Below the pieces are notes generated by a model that was not told the origin of the DNA, ran no database searches, and worked only from the letters and a program-made list of their open reading frames with translations. Of a stretch of DNA of 64,000 bases, positions 10,790-21,026 are shown in pieces. The DNA comes from Symsagittifera roscoffensis. Taxonomy: Eukaryota; Xenacoelomorpha; Acoela; Convolutidae. The translations under genes were made by a program, and so were the position numbers. Numbering within the stretch: position 1 is the first letter of the stretch; the number at the start of each line of letters is the position of its first letter. The stretch is from positions 60,582,759 to 60,646,758 of the forward strand of contig NC_087063.1 in NCBI RefSeq assembly GCF_963678635.1, read 5' to 3'.

Positions 10790-11464
10790 CGTTTTGTCGT
10801 AGTTGCAGCGGAAACAACTACAAAAAAACGGCAGAAGATTGAAATTGTGGTCAGAAATTGTCAGAAATTGTCAGAAAATGCCACTTAAATTGTTAATGAG
10901 CAATTCACGCGAACGAGGAAGGGTGTTGGGACGACGTTTCCAGCATTCCGGAAAGAAAAAGGAGTGCTATTTCCCCGGACTCCAGAATCCGGAGGGGTCT
11001 CGGGCCCAAGACTCAAACTGTTTTATACAAACTTTTAGATTCCTGGTCATGCCCTGAATTGAATTTACTTAAAATCCCGATACATTTTCAGATAATGAGC
11101 AGCTAGGAGTGAGGGAAAGGGTTGATCCATCTTCGATGTAGATGATGATTTTATCTACTGAACAAAAACAATAGTGATATAAAAAATAGTAGTAGCCCTG
11201 TTTTTAGGAGTGACCTCGTGGTCTGGGCATACTGAGACCCAGCCATGAGCTCACTATTCTTGCATACAATTAAGTTAATTTGAGTGTTTTCACCGAAGCC
11301 GGAAACAGTAACGTTTCTGTCGGCCCGATGTTAGAAAAAACCACCAGAAGAACTGGCTTTGGCAGAGACGGTGAAAAGCTTGTAGAGTTGTGTTTAAACG
11401 CTAGCCAGTCGTTTAAGAACCTAGCTTTATTTTCCGTCGATATGTACTTCCGGCGAAGGTTACA
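10790..11464 (+). repeat. LTR, type R1, copy C (5'-truncated)
   Basis: About 675 bp matching the right-hand three quarters of R1 copy B in the same orientation. It ends GGCGAAGGTTACA, followed by a short leader-like TAGTTGTTTTTACGCC. The first 250 bp of the LTR are missing. It lies inside gag of element I, between two copies of the same gag segment. Confidence 0.75.
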
Positions 11465-11478
11465 TAGTTGTTTTTACG

Positions 11479-12415
11479 CCTTGGATGCTTGATGTCTGCC
11501 ACAGCATCCCAGAATTGCGGACAATCCGATTTAAAAGGACCTTCCAAGATACAAAAGAAGCACCTCGGGCAGATTTTGCAATTACTCCTCTCTTGAAATC
11601 ATCATGGTCGACAATTGACGCATCTTCGTCGTCGAGGCTAAAGCCTATTGCCTTTCGTGCCCTGTTTGTAAAATAGGCATGCCGACAGATGATGGTCCGT
11701 CGAACTGCAATTTTCACAAGAGCGTCTCTTGTCCATATATCCCTTGGTTTGTACCAGCTAATTCCATGGTTTGCTGGTCCATTGTTAAAATTGCCATAAT
11801 TGTTTTTGTAATATCCAGATCTCGATGGAGGCTTCTGCAAAAGATATTCTCTTGACTTGAGCCTCAACTTCTCTGGTGTTGGCGCATTGGTTGAGAGTGG
11901 TGTGTAATGTGTCGCTAACATTGTTCGAAGCTCATCATTTTTTACACCATCGGTGATTTTTGAGGCTACTGCCAGGTTCAAACTTCTGTTCGACTCATCT
12001 GGTTGGCTACGCCTTCTCAGCATCTCCAAATAGTCTAGAAACTTGTCTATCGTCTCATCTTCACGTTGCCTCCGTTTCTCGAAGCGCATCATTGCCTGGT
12101 GTCTTTGCACCCTTGAGCCAAAACGATTTAACAAGGTTTCAAAGATTTTCTCAGCAGTATCCCGCTGGTATTGCTTTTTGGCCATCACTCAGTTTAGGGC
12201 TGTCCCTTCCAAGTAGCTGGTAAGAGCACTGTATTCTTGCCTTTCTGGCAAGTCCTCTTATTCAAAATGCAGTTTTATCACCCCTATCCAGTCATCAGAT
12301 TCGTCTTTGTAGCATCGCGGTTTGTTAAAAACCCTTCCGGACTTTTCACTACGTTCATTGGTTCTAGATAACCTCGTAAGAAATGTTTCCAAAGACCTGT
12401 TCAGAGGTTCAAAGG
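11479..12415 (-). pseudogene. gag core (capsid and nucleocapsid), element I
   Basis: A frame of about 242 codons from 12188, preceded by EGTALN before a stop. DTAEKIFETLLNRFGSRVQRHQ is cut here for length; after it comes RFEKRRQREDETIDKF, a capsid block of Ty3-like Gag, shared with element II (52846-53574). Near 11700 another frame has a CCHC knuckle, CENCSSTDHHLSAC, and near 11560 a second, CFFCILEGPFKSDC, whose His is changed to Pro. The capsid packs the RNA and the knuckles bind it. Stops and frameshifts make it inactive. Confidence 0.75.
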
Positions 12416-13140
12416 CTATGGCCATTGATGTAGCGTCTCTTGAAAGCCCCGCCTGAGTATCCTTGCTCGCTGATAAGGGCTCTGGATTTTCCCTCCTGTC
12501 CTGTTACTGGAATCACATCTCCCAGTTGCATGTGTATCTTGCGTCGGTTGTTCGTTAGAGGTCTGTCTAATGCCATTTGAACATCCTCTGATGTCTGGTC
12601 CCCGTGTTCTAGTGTCCCCTGTGGCATCGCCTGAATAGCCTGATGAACTGCCACTTCCTCTAGTGGATCCATATGTCCTTCTCCTATTCGGCCGTTCATT
12701 GAAGTTCACCCTCGGCTCCCTGTTGGGTTCTCCCGAGTTCGAATCCCCATTTTTCGATCCACTCCTGCTGCCTAGTAGCCCGTCCATTCTATCCATGATA
12801 GCCTGAGTTCGCCTCTCAATCATCCCATCTATCTTCGTGTCAAGACTCCCAAGAGTCTGCTCTTGTTGAATTCTCAACTTCTCCATGTCGTCCCTCAATC
12901 GTAACTCTCTTTGCTCAGCTTCCCTCGTCATTCGCGACAGGTTCTTCGCCAAGTGTTCATCCGTTTTCTCCTTGAAAGCATTTTTCGCTTCTACTAATTT
13001 CTTCTCTGTTGCGGTTTATCTTTTCCTGCAGATTTTGTCTCTCGACGTGGACTGCCCTTTCTAGTTAACTCATTCTTATGGACATCTGTTCATTCTGTTT
13101 TCCCATGCTGCCTACTATGTTGGTCAAGGCTTCTTCAATT
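12416..13140 (-). pseudogene. gag N-terminal coiled-coil region, element I
   Basis: The frame 12952-12416 starts with a likely coiled coil (MTREAEQRELRLRDDMEKLR, QEQTLGSLDTKIDGMI) and then becomes rich in Arg, Ser and Gly. Ahead of it, to 13140, another frame reads MGKQNEQMS. The sequence is cut at 13140 by the junction with inverted element III, so the gag start, leader and 5' LTR of element I are missing. A matrix-like or assembly role is inferred from position. Confidence 0.6.
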
Positions 13141-13510
13141 GATGGTCAAGGCGTCTGGACAACCAATTCCAGGACATCCTGAGTTACCTGTAGAGAAAGC
13201 AGCCGAGAAAAAGATTCTATCCAAGGAGGACCGGGTGCCCTTGGATCTGTTGCTGCGCTCAAACCTGGTCCAGCAGGAACTCTATCGCATGAACATAAAC
13301 AGCCTCTCATTATAGGATAAAACGGTGTAGGTCACACCGCAAGTGATGCGGATGCTGGGTGGATTGTTGGAGTAAGAAATGACCAAAGATAACCCCGAGT
13401 GGGCAGCAGCCATGGCATCACTGACAGTCTGCGAGAATGTGAAGATCATGCCGTCAAGACGACAACACAAAGAAAAATAAAGAGAATGTAGGACTTTACT
13501 TCAGCAACTA
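13141..13510 (+). pseudogene. start of element III: region after RNase H
   Basis: Broken frames matching, in the other orientation, element I at about 7140-6930: CCAGGACATCCTGAGTTACC and the ATGCCGTCAAGACGACA block are shared. An extra stretch of about 130 bases (13220-13350) has no match in element I. RT and everything upstream are absent. The junction at 13140 carries the short repeat TGGTCAAGGC on both sides. Confidence 0.6.
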
Positions 13511-14402
13511 GTGTCGTCGATACCCCAAAACGTCTTGACAAGCACATCATACAGAAGGAAAGAACAGGGGAACGATACGCAAAAGAAGACCGTTACCTTT
13601 GAGGACCAGGATAAGGAAGGTGAGAAGGTTGAACGAAACCTGGGGCAAGATTGTTTGTCCGGGGAGATGAACAGTGAGAAGAGCAGGCGAGTTCAGGATC
13701 AACACCCGGGACAAGAAATTTTGTCCGGGAAGTCTGATGTAGATGAAACAGTTTCTGGTGAGGAACAGGACCTGGAGGATAAAATTTTGTCCGGGGAGTT
13801 CAGATGGATAAACAGAACGCACAGAACTGACCCGGAGGAGGAAACGTGCTCCATCGCAGGCTCTTTAGTTGAGGACATCAACTCCCAGAATTCAGGGGTC
13901 GACACCTACTCAGACGGGAACTCAAGCTCAGGATCGAAACTGTCAGAGCTAGCGATCCACAATACTGGTGGAGACTCGAGCAAGGGATCTGGACAGGGAG
14001 GTATATCAAGACCCTGACAGTGATCGCTACCTCATACCAGGTGAAAGAGTCTTTGACAACGCAGCAGTTGATCTGGAAACAATAGCAGTATCAAAACGTT
14101 CGATAAGCTTGTTGTCGCAAAAAGAGATAGTCAGAACTGATCTTCAACCGTTCGAACAAGAAACACAACCGTGTGCGAAGATTTGGTGCGTTAAAATGGA
14201 AGATGACACGCATCAGCCAGATGAAATGAATAGTCAGATGAGGGTCATGAAGACGTACTTGAAGGCGAGATACAGACTCTCGGACCTACTAAGAGAGCAG
14301 AGAAATGACCACCTGACGAGCAACCTGAAAAGGTGGATCGAAAAAGGAACTCCGGACAAAGGTGACCTGGAGGAAGACAGTTACCGCATTCTGAGACAGT
14401 AG
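13511..14402 (+). pseudogene. RNase H-integrase linker of Pol, element III
   Basis: Two overlapping frames (13511-14017 and 13968-14402). It is hydrophilic and acidic, with three spaced sites QDCLSGEMN, EILSGKSD and KILSGEFR. The second frame, TRARDLDREVYQDPDSDRYL, continues to FEQETQPCAK and the zinc-finger approach of integrase. Element I is close to identical in layout. No known fold. One frameshift near 14000 and a stop at 14401 separate it from integrase. Confidence 0.7.
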
Positions 14403-14405
14403 TTT

Positions 14406-15600
14406 ATGCAGAAAGAGGGAAGATTATATCTGAACAAGGACGGAATTGTGGCCTGTAAGAGACGAGAAGAAGACAAGGTCCTGTACAAATATAATGCGAT
14501 AGTGTTGCCGCAACTCTATCAGACAGAACTTTTTTTCAGGTCACATGACCAGATGGGCCATCAGGGAATCGACAAAGTATACCAGAGGATCCTGAAACGC
14601 TTTGAGTGGCCTGGAATGAAAAAGGCATGCGAGAAGTGGGTAACAGCATGTTTATCATGCCAACATGTCAAGGATCCAAAGAAATTGCAATTTCCCTTGC
14701 AGTTGATCGAGTCATCTGAATTCAACGTAGTGGTGCAGATTGATCACCAAAAGATATGTTTGACAGACAGTGGTTACAATCAAGTCTTGGCAATGATAGA
14801 TCACTTCACGAAGTATGCAGAGGCCGTGCCCTGCATAACTGCCTCAGCAGAAGAGACGTGCGATCACCTGATCAATACGTGGATAGCCAGACATGGTTGT
14901 CCGCTGAGGTTTCAATCGGATAACGAAACGGCTTTCGTGGGAGAACTTACGAAAGAGCTCATGAGACGTTCACAGGTGGCTCAAGCTCATTCCACGACAT
15001 ACCATCCCCAGACAAATGGCTTAGTGGATAGGCAAAGTCGAACGTTAGTGTCGATGCTGAGGGTATATTGTTACAGGTACATGACCGATTGGGACAGATA
15101 TCTTCCACAGGTGATGGGAGCTTACAACAGCATGCAACACTCCACCACTGGAGTTAGTCCACACATGATGTTGACCGGACACGCGAAGTCTGCGCCCTTA
15201 ACTTTCTTTTACCCAGAGTATGAGGGGAAGAAAACATCACCACAAGTCTACGTAAGGTATGTGATTAGACGCCAACAAGAACTGAACGACTTGTGTAGAC
15301 AGATTACTCAGCAGGCACAGGCAAGGCAGAGGAAAAGATTCGATAAAGAAGCAGCTGTTGCAAAAACTTACTCGGTAGGAGACTACGTATGGGTATTTCA
15401 GAACGTATACCACCAAAAGGAACAAAAAAGCTCCTAAAAAGTGGAGGGGACCCTTCATGATTACGGAAGTGCACCAGGAGGGACGCTTTTATTGACTGCG
15501 TACTGGCCGAGCCGCTCACTACGAGAACATTCAGCCACACAACCCATCGACAAAAGACTGGTGTATACCTGCAGACATGGAAGAGGGAGATTTTCTGATA
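14406..15600 (+). pseudogene. Ty3-like integrase, element III
   Basis: The longest intact Pol piece of this element, 343 codons to 15437. The zinc-binding start is RSHDQMGHQGID with CLSCQ; the core has VVQIDHQKIC and RFQSDNETAF, but the third catalytic position reads GLVDRQSR, with Asp where elements I and II have Glu (GLVERQNR). The C-terminal GPY/F-type module (SVGDYVWVFQNV...) is cut by a stop at 15436 and continues in another frame. Integrase would insert cDNA; the Glu-to-Asp change alone would be expected to abolish or reduce activity. Confidence 0.9.
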
Positions 15601-16280
15601 ATGGACCCTGCTTGTGAGGTCAACGAGAAGGGCACCATGGAAAAAAACACGATGGAAATGAGGTCGTAGAGGAAGGATCATTTCTTCCACTAGACCTAGA
15701 TCCCAGCGAGGTGATTGGAGCAAATGAAGAAACCTTACCCTACGCGGAGGAGGACTGGAAAAACCCCGAGCAGATGGATTTGGACCCAGATCTTCCATTT
15801 ACGATACAGACACGACAGAGTGACAAGATAAGACTCACTAAGAAATTTAATCCTTACGGAGATGACTTCGTAGTGGACAGTATAGATCTGAAGAAGATAG
15901 TGGAAGATGTAGTGGGTCTAGAAGAAATAACTGTGTCACAGGACATCGACATAGTCGACGATCACGACGAGTGGGTCGATGACCGGTCCAAGCCCGAGGT
16001 AGAATTCGACGACGAGCAACAGCAACCCTACGAACAAGACTTGACAAATCTGCGGGTCTTGGAGTGGCTGGATGAAATGACGTCGGACCGAAGGGAGACC
16101 AGCGTCACGATTCAAGATGTAGATCGTGAAAGCTTGAGATACACAAAAACCGAAAGGGATGATCCTTCATGGGCTGCCCAAGAAGGGCAATCATTAATTC
16201 CTGCTACCAACCTCGATTTAATATCCGGTTTGCGATCGACGGGGACGTCGATGGACTTCTTGTCCGGGGAGTGGGGGTAG
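15601..16280 (+). pseudogene. Pol C-terminal extension, element III
   Basis: An open frame of 189 codons from 15711 to 16280 continues acidic sequence from about 15640. Conserved blocks are EEDWKNPEQ, NPYGDDFVVDSIDLK, VVGLEEI, LRVLEWLDEMTSD and DFLSGEWG. It ends in TAG directly after a run of five G. In the minus-one frame, GVGLTHTEKL leads on toward the macro-like domain, as it does in one frame in element II. No known domain. It is likely a linker part of one Pol polyprotein. Confidence 0.7.
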
Positions 16281-16329
16281 GACTTACCCACACTGAAAAA
16301 TTAAAAAAAAAAATTAAGAATAGCCAGAG

Positions 16330-16865
16330 AGACAGGTGATCTGGAAGCAGAGACAGGCGAGGACCCTAAGAAACCGAACACAGGGAGAGTAGTTGAGTCA
16401 TATTTTAGCTTACCAAATGAATACTCAAGGAGCATAATTTTGACAGATAGCGATTTTATACTCACAAATGAAACATGTGCGATAGCTATCACGGCAGACT
16501 TGAGTTTTAAGACAGCGTTAGCTGCGGCTTTTAAGAGAGAATACAAAAACATAGAATTCCTTTGGAAGCAAAGACCAGGAATACGAGGCGTAGCAGCTTT
16601 GCCTCCGGCGGCGTCACAGATACCGGGAAAGTACTTATGCTTCTTGGTGACGAGGGCGAGGGAGAAGCGGCACGTGGACCCGGAAAACCTAGTTTTGTCC
16701 TTGACGAGATTGAGAGACTTCCTTGTGGAAAGGGAAGTGAACGAACTCTCGCTTCCAGTGTACGATCCGAACAGAGGACGACTGCATCCACGGGAGCTGT
16801 ATGCACTGATACACGTAATCTTCTCTGAGACTAACATACAAGTATACTTACATAAGAAATATTAA
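16330..16865 (+). pseudogene. macro-domain-like C-terminal module of Pol, element III
   Basis: The best copy of three. The frame is open from about 16330 (ETGDLEAETGEDPKK) through the Met at 16440 to the stop at 16865, so it reads as the end of Pol rather than a separate gene. Seen: an alternating hydrophobic start (SIILTDSDFILTN), AIAITADLS, AAAFKREYKNIEF, PGKYLCFLVTR, LTRLRDFLVER, ELSLPVYDPNRG, RELYALIHVIF and QVYLHKKY. This order parallels TARG1/Poa1-type macrodomains, which bind ADP-ribose. The glycine loops and the catalytic Lys and Asp of TARG1 are not conserved (LVTR; YDPNRGR), so ADP-ribose hydrolysis is doubtful. The fold is inferred from pattern only. Confidence 0.65.
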
Positions 16866-17280
16866 TTAAGTATAGGCTGAGTTTAGGTTGCATGCAGGAA
16901 GGCTTCATACTAAATATGTGTTGTTTGTGTTATGTCAAGTTATGTGTTATGTTATTAAGAACCTGGGTAAGAAAGAATTAGTGACTATGAACAACCGAAT
17001 GATAATCTTAGGAATAGATCCAAAATTTTGACTATCCATTCTTGGGTCGAATTCCAAAATTTTAAATACGAACTGAATTTAATAAATTTCGGGATCAAAA
17101 TATTTCTATCAGATTGTTTTAAATAAATATTAACATAAAATTAGTGTAAAGCTGACAAATGAGACATTCGTGACCTCTTTTCTAGATCCTGAGTGATCAT
17201 TTAATTATTCATTTGATTTCAATTCATCAAACCGATAATAGAATCGAATCTGAAAGAACATAGACATTTTTGATTTGAAC
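16866..17280 (+). other. non-coding gap between Pol and ORF2, element III
   Basis: About 415 bases without a convincing frame. The first 200 match the 3' flank of element I (3826-4057); the rest is AT-rich and unmatched. Element II has a gap of about 437 bases at the same place. It could hold a splice acceptor, internal promoter or reinitiation signal for ORF2; none was identified. Confidence 0.55.
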
Positions 17281-18430
17281 GAGTACATGGACCTGGCAGA
17301 AGAGTACGTAGGACAGTTGATAGATGCGATCTATCATCGGCTGATGGATCGAGACTTCGCTCTGGAGGACCCATAGGTAGTCATGTTGCTGGCCACCTTG
17401 ACAAACATCTTGGGGCATAATAACCGTGGGGACCGCCCCACGGAAGTCTTATTGATGGCAGCATATGGAGAAAGTGGGGCATGAGAGTGATGAGGCGGAG
17501 AAACGGGGCTCTCTCAGGAAGTGACTTGGCAAACGAACCGGGATTGGCAAGTTCGAGGACCTACCAACCAGGTGAGATGCCTTTGCCCACCAAGCCTAGG
17601 CCTGGATTGAGGAGGATGCATCAGGAAATGAACCGCGAGGCTGCCTCGTCTAGTACACAACTGAGAGCAGCTGTGCCACCAAAGAGGGCGAGAGTAGAGG
17701 AAGAGGTTCAGACGAGTGAAACCATGCAAGATTTTAACGGAACAATAGAAGAACTGGAGAAGACCAGAAGGGAGCTGGACGAAATTACCAAGGGCATTCT
17801 CAGTACAGAAGAAGTTACAGACGTGTTGGATGTGGAAGAAACAGTTTGAAGATTGAAACAAGAAACAGGGTGAAGAAATGGAGCGCTTGAGGCGAGAGTA
17901 CAAAGAGCGATCGGAGCGGCTGGCGTTGACGACAGCCGTAGAAAAAAATGATGACTACAAGGAATGTTCCTCGTGGGCAGTCCCCGATGAAGCTTTTGCC
18001 GCCTCGCGAGTTGAGTCAAACGACGGAGACGCAACTTCCAGCCACGACTGGTTGAGTGAAAGTCCCGGACCCGAGTGACACCATAGGTGACCAAGTCGTG
18101 AAGCAAACGGTGCAAAAATTGATAGAAACAGCTGGACGATTGGTCGCTAATAGGAATGCGCCAGGTTCCGGGGTGACTGCACCCTATGGAACGATAGACG
18201 ACCCGCGCAGAGTACAACTCTCCCAAGGGATGATGATGTCGAGAACGGAAGTTAGTGATACAACGTTACCGACAAAGAGCTCTAAGGTTCCAGACAGAAA
18301 TATACGAGAAGTACCGATGAAGAAAGTGTCCCGAGTGATTGACGTGCAGAAGAACAACCAGTTGAAGTATAGGTTCACGGGAGTTACGGACACTGACTCG
18401 CGAGCCTGCTTCAATCGATCCGTTTGGAGC
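17281..18430 (+). pseudogene. ORF2 N-terminal and coiled-coil part, element III
   Basis: The ORF2 start, in several frames. MDLAEEYVGQLIDAI then a stop and VVMLLATLTNILGHN and RPTEVLLMAAYGESG match the ORF2 start of element II (MADRFVKSM.., ATEAVLMVAYTTEG). From 17481 to 17849 a frame rich in Arg and Pro ends in a coiled coil (GTIEELEKTRRELDEITKG), and 17878-18508 holds further broken charged sequence. The family is not recognised. The coiled coil suggests self-association. Frameshifts occur about every 300 bases. Confidence 0.6.
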
Positions 18431-19376
18431 CCAGCAATAAACCTCCAGCAACCACCACTTGGGAAATCACATCTGAGACTGAGAGACAGCTTAGTCAGAG
18501 TGCTCTAAAATTTGAGGACCTCCTGGATCACTACGGTGATGGCCTTTGGAGGTGCAACGATAGCCCAGTTATTTTGGATGGTGGAGCTGATGAACCCACG
18601 GAGGATCCCTATTTTAATGATCCTGATAGGGACGAATAATGTATCAAGAGGCTCAGATGAGGAGGAGGCACTATGGGAGTCGATGATGGTGTGCCTATTT
18701 ACTACTCTCTGGATACATTCAAGTGCGCGGTACTGACCGTCTGCACCGTACCATGAGCACGAAAACGTTGACAGCGACAGGAAAAAGACATAATATTGGA
18801 GTCATCAGGTGGAACTATATTATAAGGAACTTGGCGAGTCGGAATGCTGGACGGATGATCCTAATGGATATTGAACATGAGCTGAGAGCTATAGATCAGG
18901 CCAGATTAACCACCGATGGAATCCATTTTGATAGCATTGAAGGACAAGCCTGGTTGAAAAGATTCTTCCAAGAGCGACTGGACGAGATGGAGGTCGAGCT
19001 CTTTGACACGGGAGTGCTGAAGAAGGAAGAAACCACGAATGAGCCGGCAATTTCAACCTTTGCGTCCCCTAGCTTGGAAGCATGTTTGGGAACGGTCCCA
19101 GCCGTGACGAACTACATGCCGCAAAGCTGTAGCGAGCCAGGGCAGAGGAAAGATGTACACGATCGATTGGGGGAAACGCCAATAAGAAGAACCGTCCATC
19201 CAAGACGAAGGTTAGGACCTGTCAATTCGACTGTGGGGACGACCAACACCTCGAGATCAGAAACGAGATCAGAGAATACGGGTACCAGCCGAGAGGAGCG
19301 ACGTCCAGGCAAAGGCTCTTTGGTGTGGTCGAAGCCCATACCTTCTCCCTGGCATGTATACATGAGGACCTGTTGA
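18431..19376 (+). pseudogene. ORF2 SGNH/GDSL-type esterase domain, element III
   Basis: SGNH hydrolases cut ester bonds with a Ser from a GDS motif, oxyanion Gly and Asn, and a C-terminal Asp-x-x-His. Here the blocks are RDSLVRVL at about 18484, with the first Gly changed to Arg, LIGTNNVSRG near 18630, and TTDGIHFD near 18910 with Asp and His kept. Frames change near 18510, 18640 and 18720. After the domain a Pro- and Arg-rich stretch runs to 19376 (IRRTVHPRRRLG). The intact motifs are in the relative at 43750-44322. The changed Gly and the frameshifts mean this copy is dead. Confidence 0.7.
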
Positions 19377-21026
19377 GTTTCAATCTTCAGACAGTGAGAT
19401 TTGCAGCGGGTGCCATGTTGAATGGAGCGAGATTGTCCGTCAATGGACTGTATTCAATAACCGGCGTGGACTGGCTGATAGCGCTTTGAGGTTTGCCGAC
19501 TTAGAGGGAATGCTCTCAAACAATACAATGGGTCCAGTAAATGCAGGACCATTGCAAGATGTGAAACTGAATCACGATAAAGGAAATCGAGAAGAAAGAC
19601 CCGGAAGATTGTTGACGACGAGGGCACCAATAGGACAAGATGTGAAAATGTTCAGACAGATAAAAGCACCCCCAGGTCACGTAAAAGAAAGAACGTACCC
19701 GAAACAAGTGAATCAAGAAGGTGATGTTCAGAGATACGGTAGATTGAAGGCGATCAAGAAAGTAGATGAGACCATCTTTGCTGCGTATGACACAGCAGAA
19801 ATGAGGAAGGCAAAGATCATGGTTGTTGCGAGCTCAGAATTCGTGTATACCTCCAAGTCTATGTTTTGGCCTGATGGTATAATGTTGGCAGCGGTCGACC
19901 TGAATCTAATGCAGTCTGTGTCGATGGCAATCGGGGTACAACGACAGACAAAAGTGAACCCAATCAAAATTGTATTTGCTGGCATGAACGACCATCTACA
20001 CAGTAGGGGTTTCCTGAGAAGACTCAGGGAGCCTACGACATCCAAAGACGCTGTGTGGCCAGCTATAACTGATATCCTCGAGTCAGTGTGTGAAGTAGTG
20101 GACACTCTGAAGGAAGGTGCCTTCACCAAAATAACACCGAGAGCCGTGTTTGCACTGCCTCCGGGATATGCACAGCTCCCGAATGGACTAAAGTTTGTAT
20201 ATGCGATGGTGGCTTTGCTCTCGGAAGGGAAATATGACGTGATCATAACTGCCCCAAATCGCGGAATAGAGATGGAGAATCTAAGGCCACTCATGGTTGA
20301 ATTACCTGCGGTGTGGTCTGACATCTCATTTGCGATGCGAGGTTTCAAAGACAATTCACTACACATGCTAGTGTTAGACGAGGTACTGGGGTTGGAACTG
20401 TCCAACTTCAGCCGACAGCTCAAATTGAAGGCAGGAATTGAAGATGACCATAGGGTGATCATGGCGATGTCAAACGATTTATGGTTCCGAGGATTGGAAA
20501 TAAAAGAGGAAGGAGAGAGAAGCAAGAACTCCAAGGAGACCAGAGCTCACTTGGAAGCGATGGTTTTGAGAAAAAAACCAGAGGCTAACAAGTGGCTGCA
20601 CTTGACCCCTCGGATAGCAGCAATGGGCGCGGATGCTTTCGCGCAATGCTCAGTGATGATCAGGAAGATCGATGCCGACTTAGTGAAAAAAATAAACCTG
20701 GCTGAGAAAGCTGAGGAGAAATTAGCCGAGTTCGTGAACAAAGTGTGCCAAGTGACCCTGGAAGCTTTCTGGACACAATATGTGAAGGGAGAAGAAGGCT
20801 TTGACCGGACTGAGAGCATGTTGGAAGGGCAAGGAGCCGGAACGACCGTGTCCTTCTTGGCAAAAATATACCCTTCATTTTCTCGATATCTGATAAAAGA
20901 ATTCTTTCAAGTAGTCGTAGAAGTATCGATCGTTGAGTTACTAGCCCTGTTCGTGACGGTTGGAGCAGAGAACTTTGTGAAAGGACGAGCGATACTGCTC
21001 ACCGAAGGAGTGCAGAATTTGTGATT
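19377..21026 (+). pseudogene. ORF2 second SGNH-like domain, element III, unit 1
   Basis: The longest ORF2 frame, 512 codons from 19486 to 21024. Residues about 105-300 resemble an SGNH fold that has lost its Ser: AKIMVVASSEF where GDS would be, KIVFAGMNDHLHSRG for the GxND block, then VFALPPGYAQLP, YDVIITAPNR and HMLVLDEVLGLELSNF. After this comes a helical part (RKIDADLVKKINLAEKAEEK) and a hydrophobic segment VVVEVSIVELLALFV. The relative in element II has ASDFEGTS and FAGMNDDLH at the same places. The function is unknown; a structural or binding role is possible. The last 595 bases are identical to the duplicated unit. Confidence 0.6.

Noticed and set aside
19728-20534. A 268-codon reverse-strand frame
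   Set aside because: It lies antisense to the ORF2 frame 19486-21024, whose protein is conserved in element II; the antisense protein is not.
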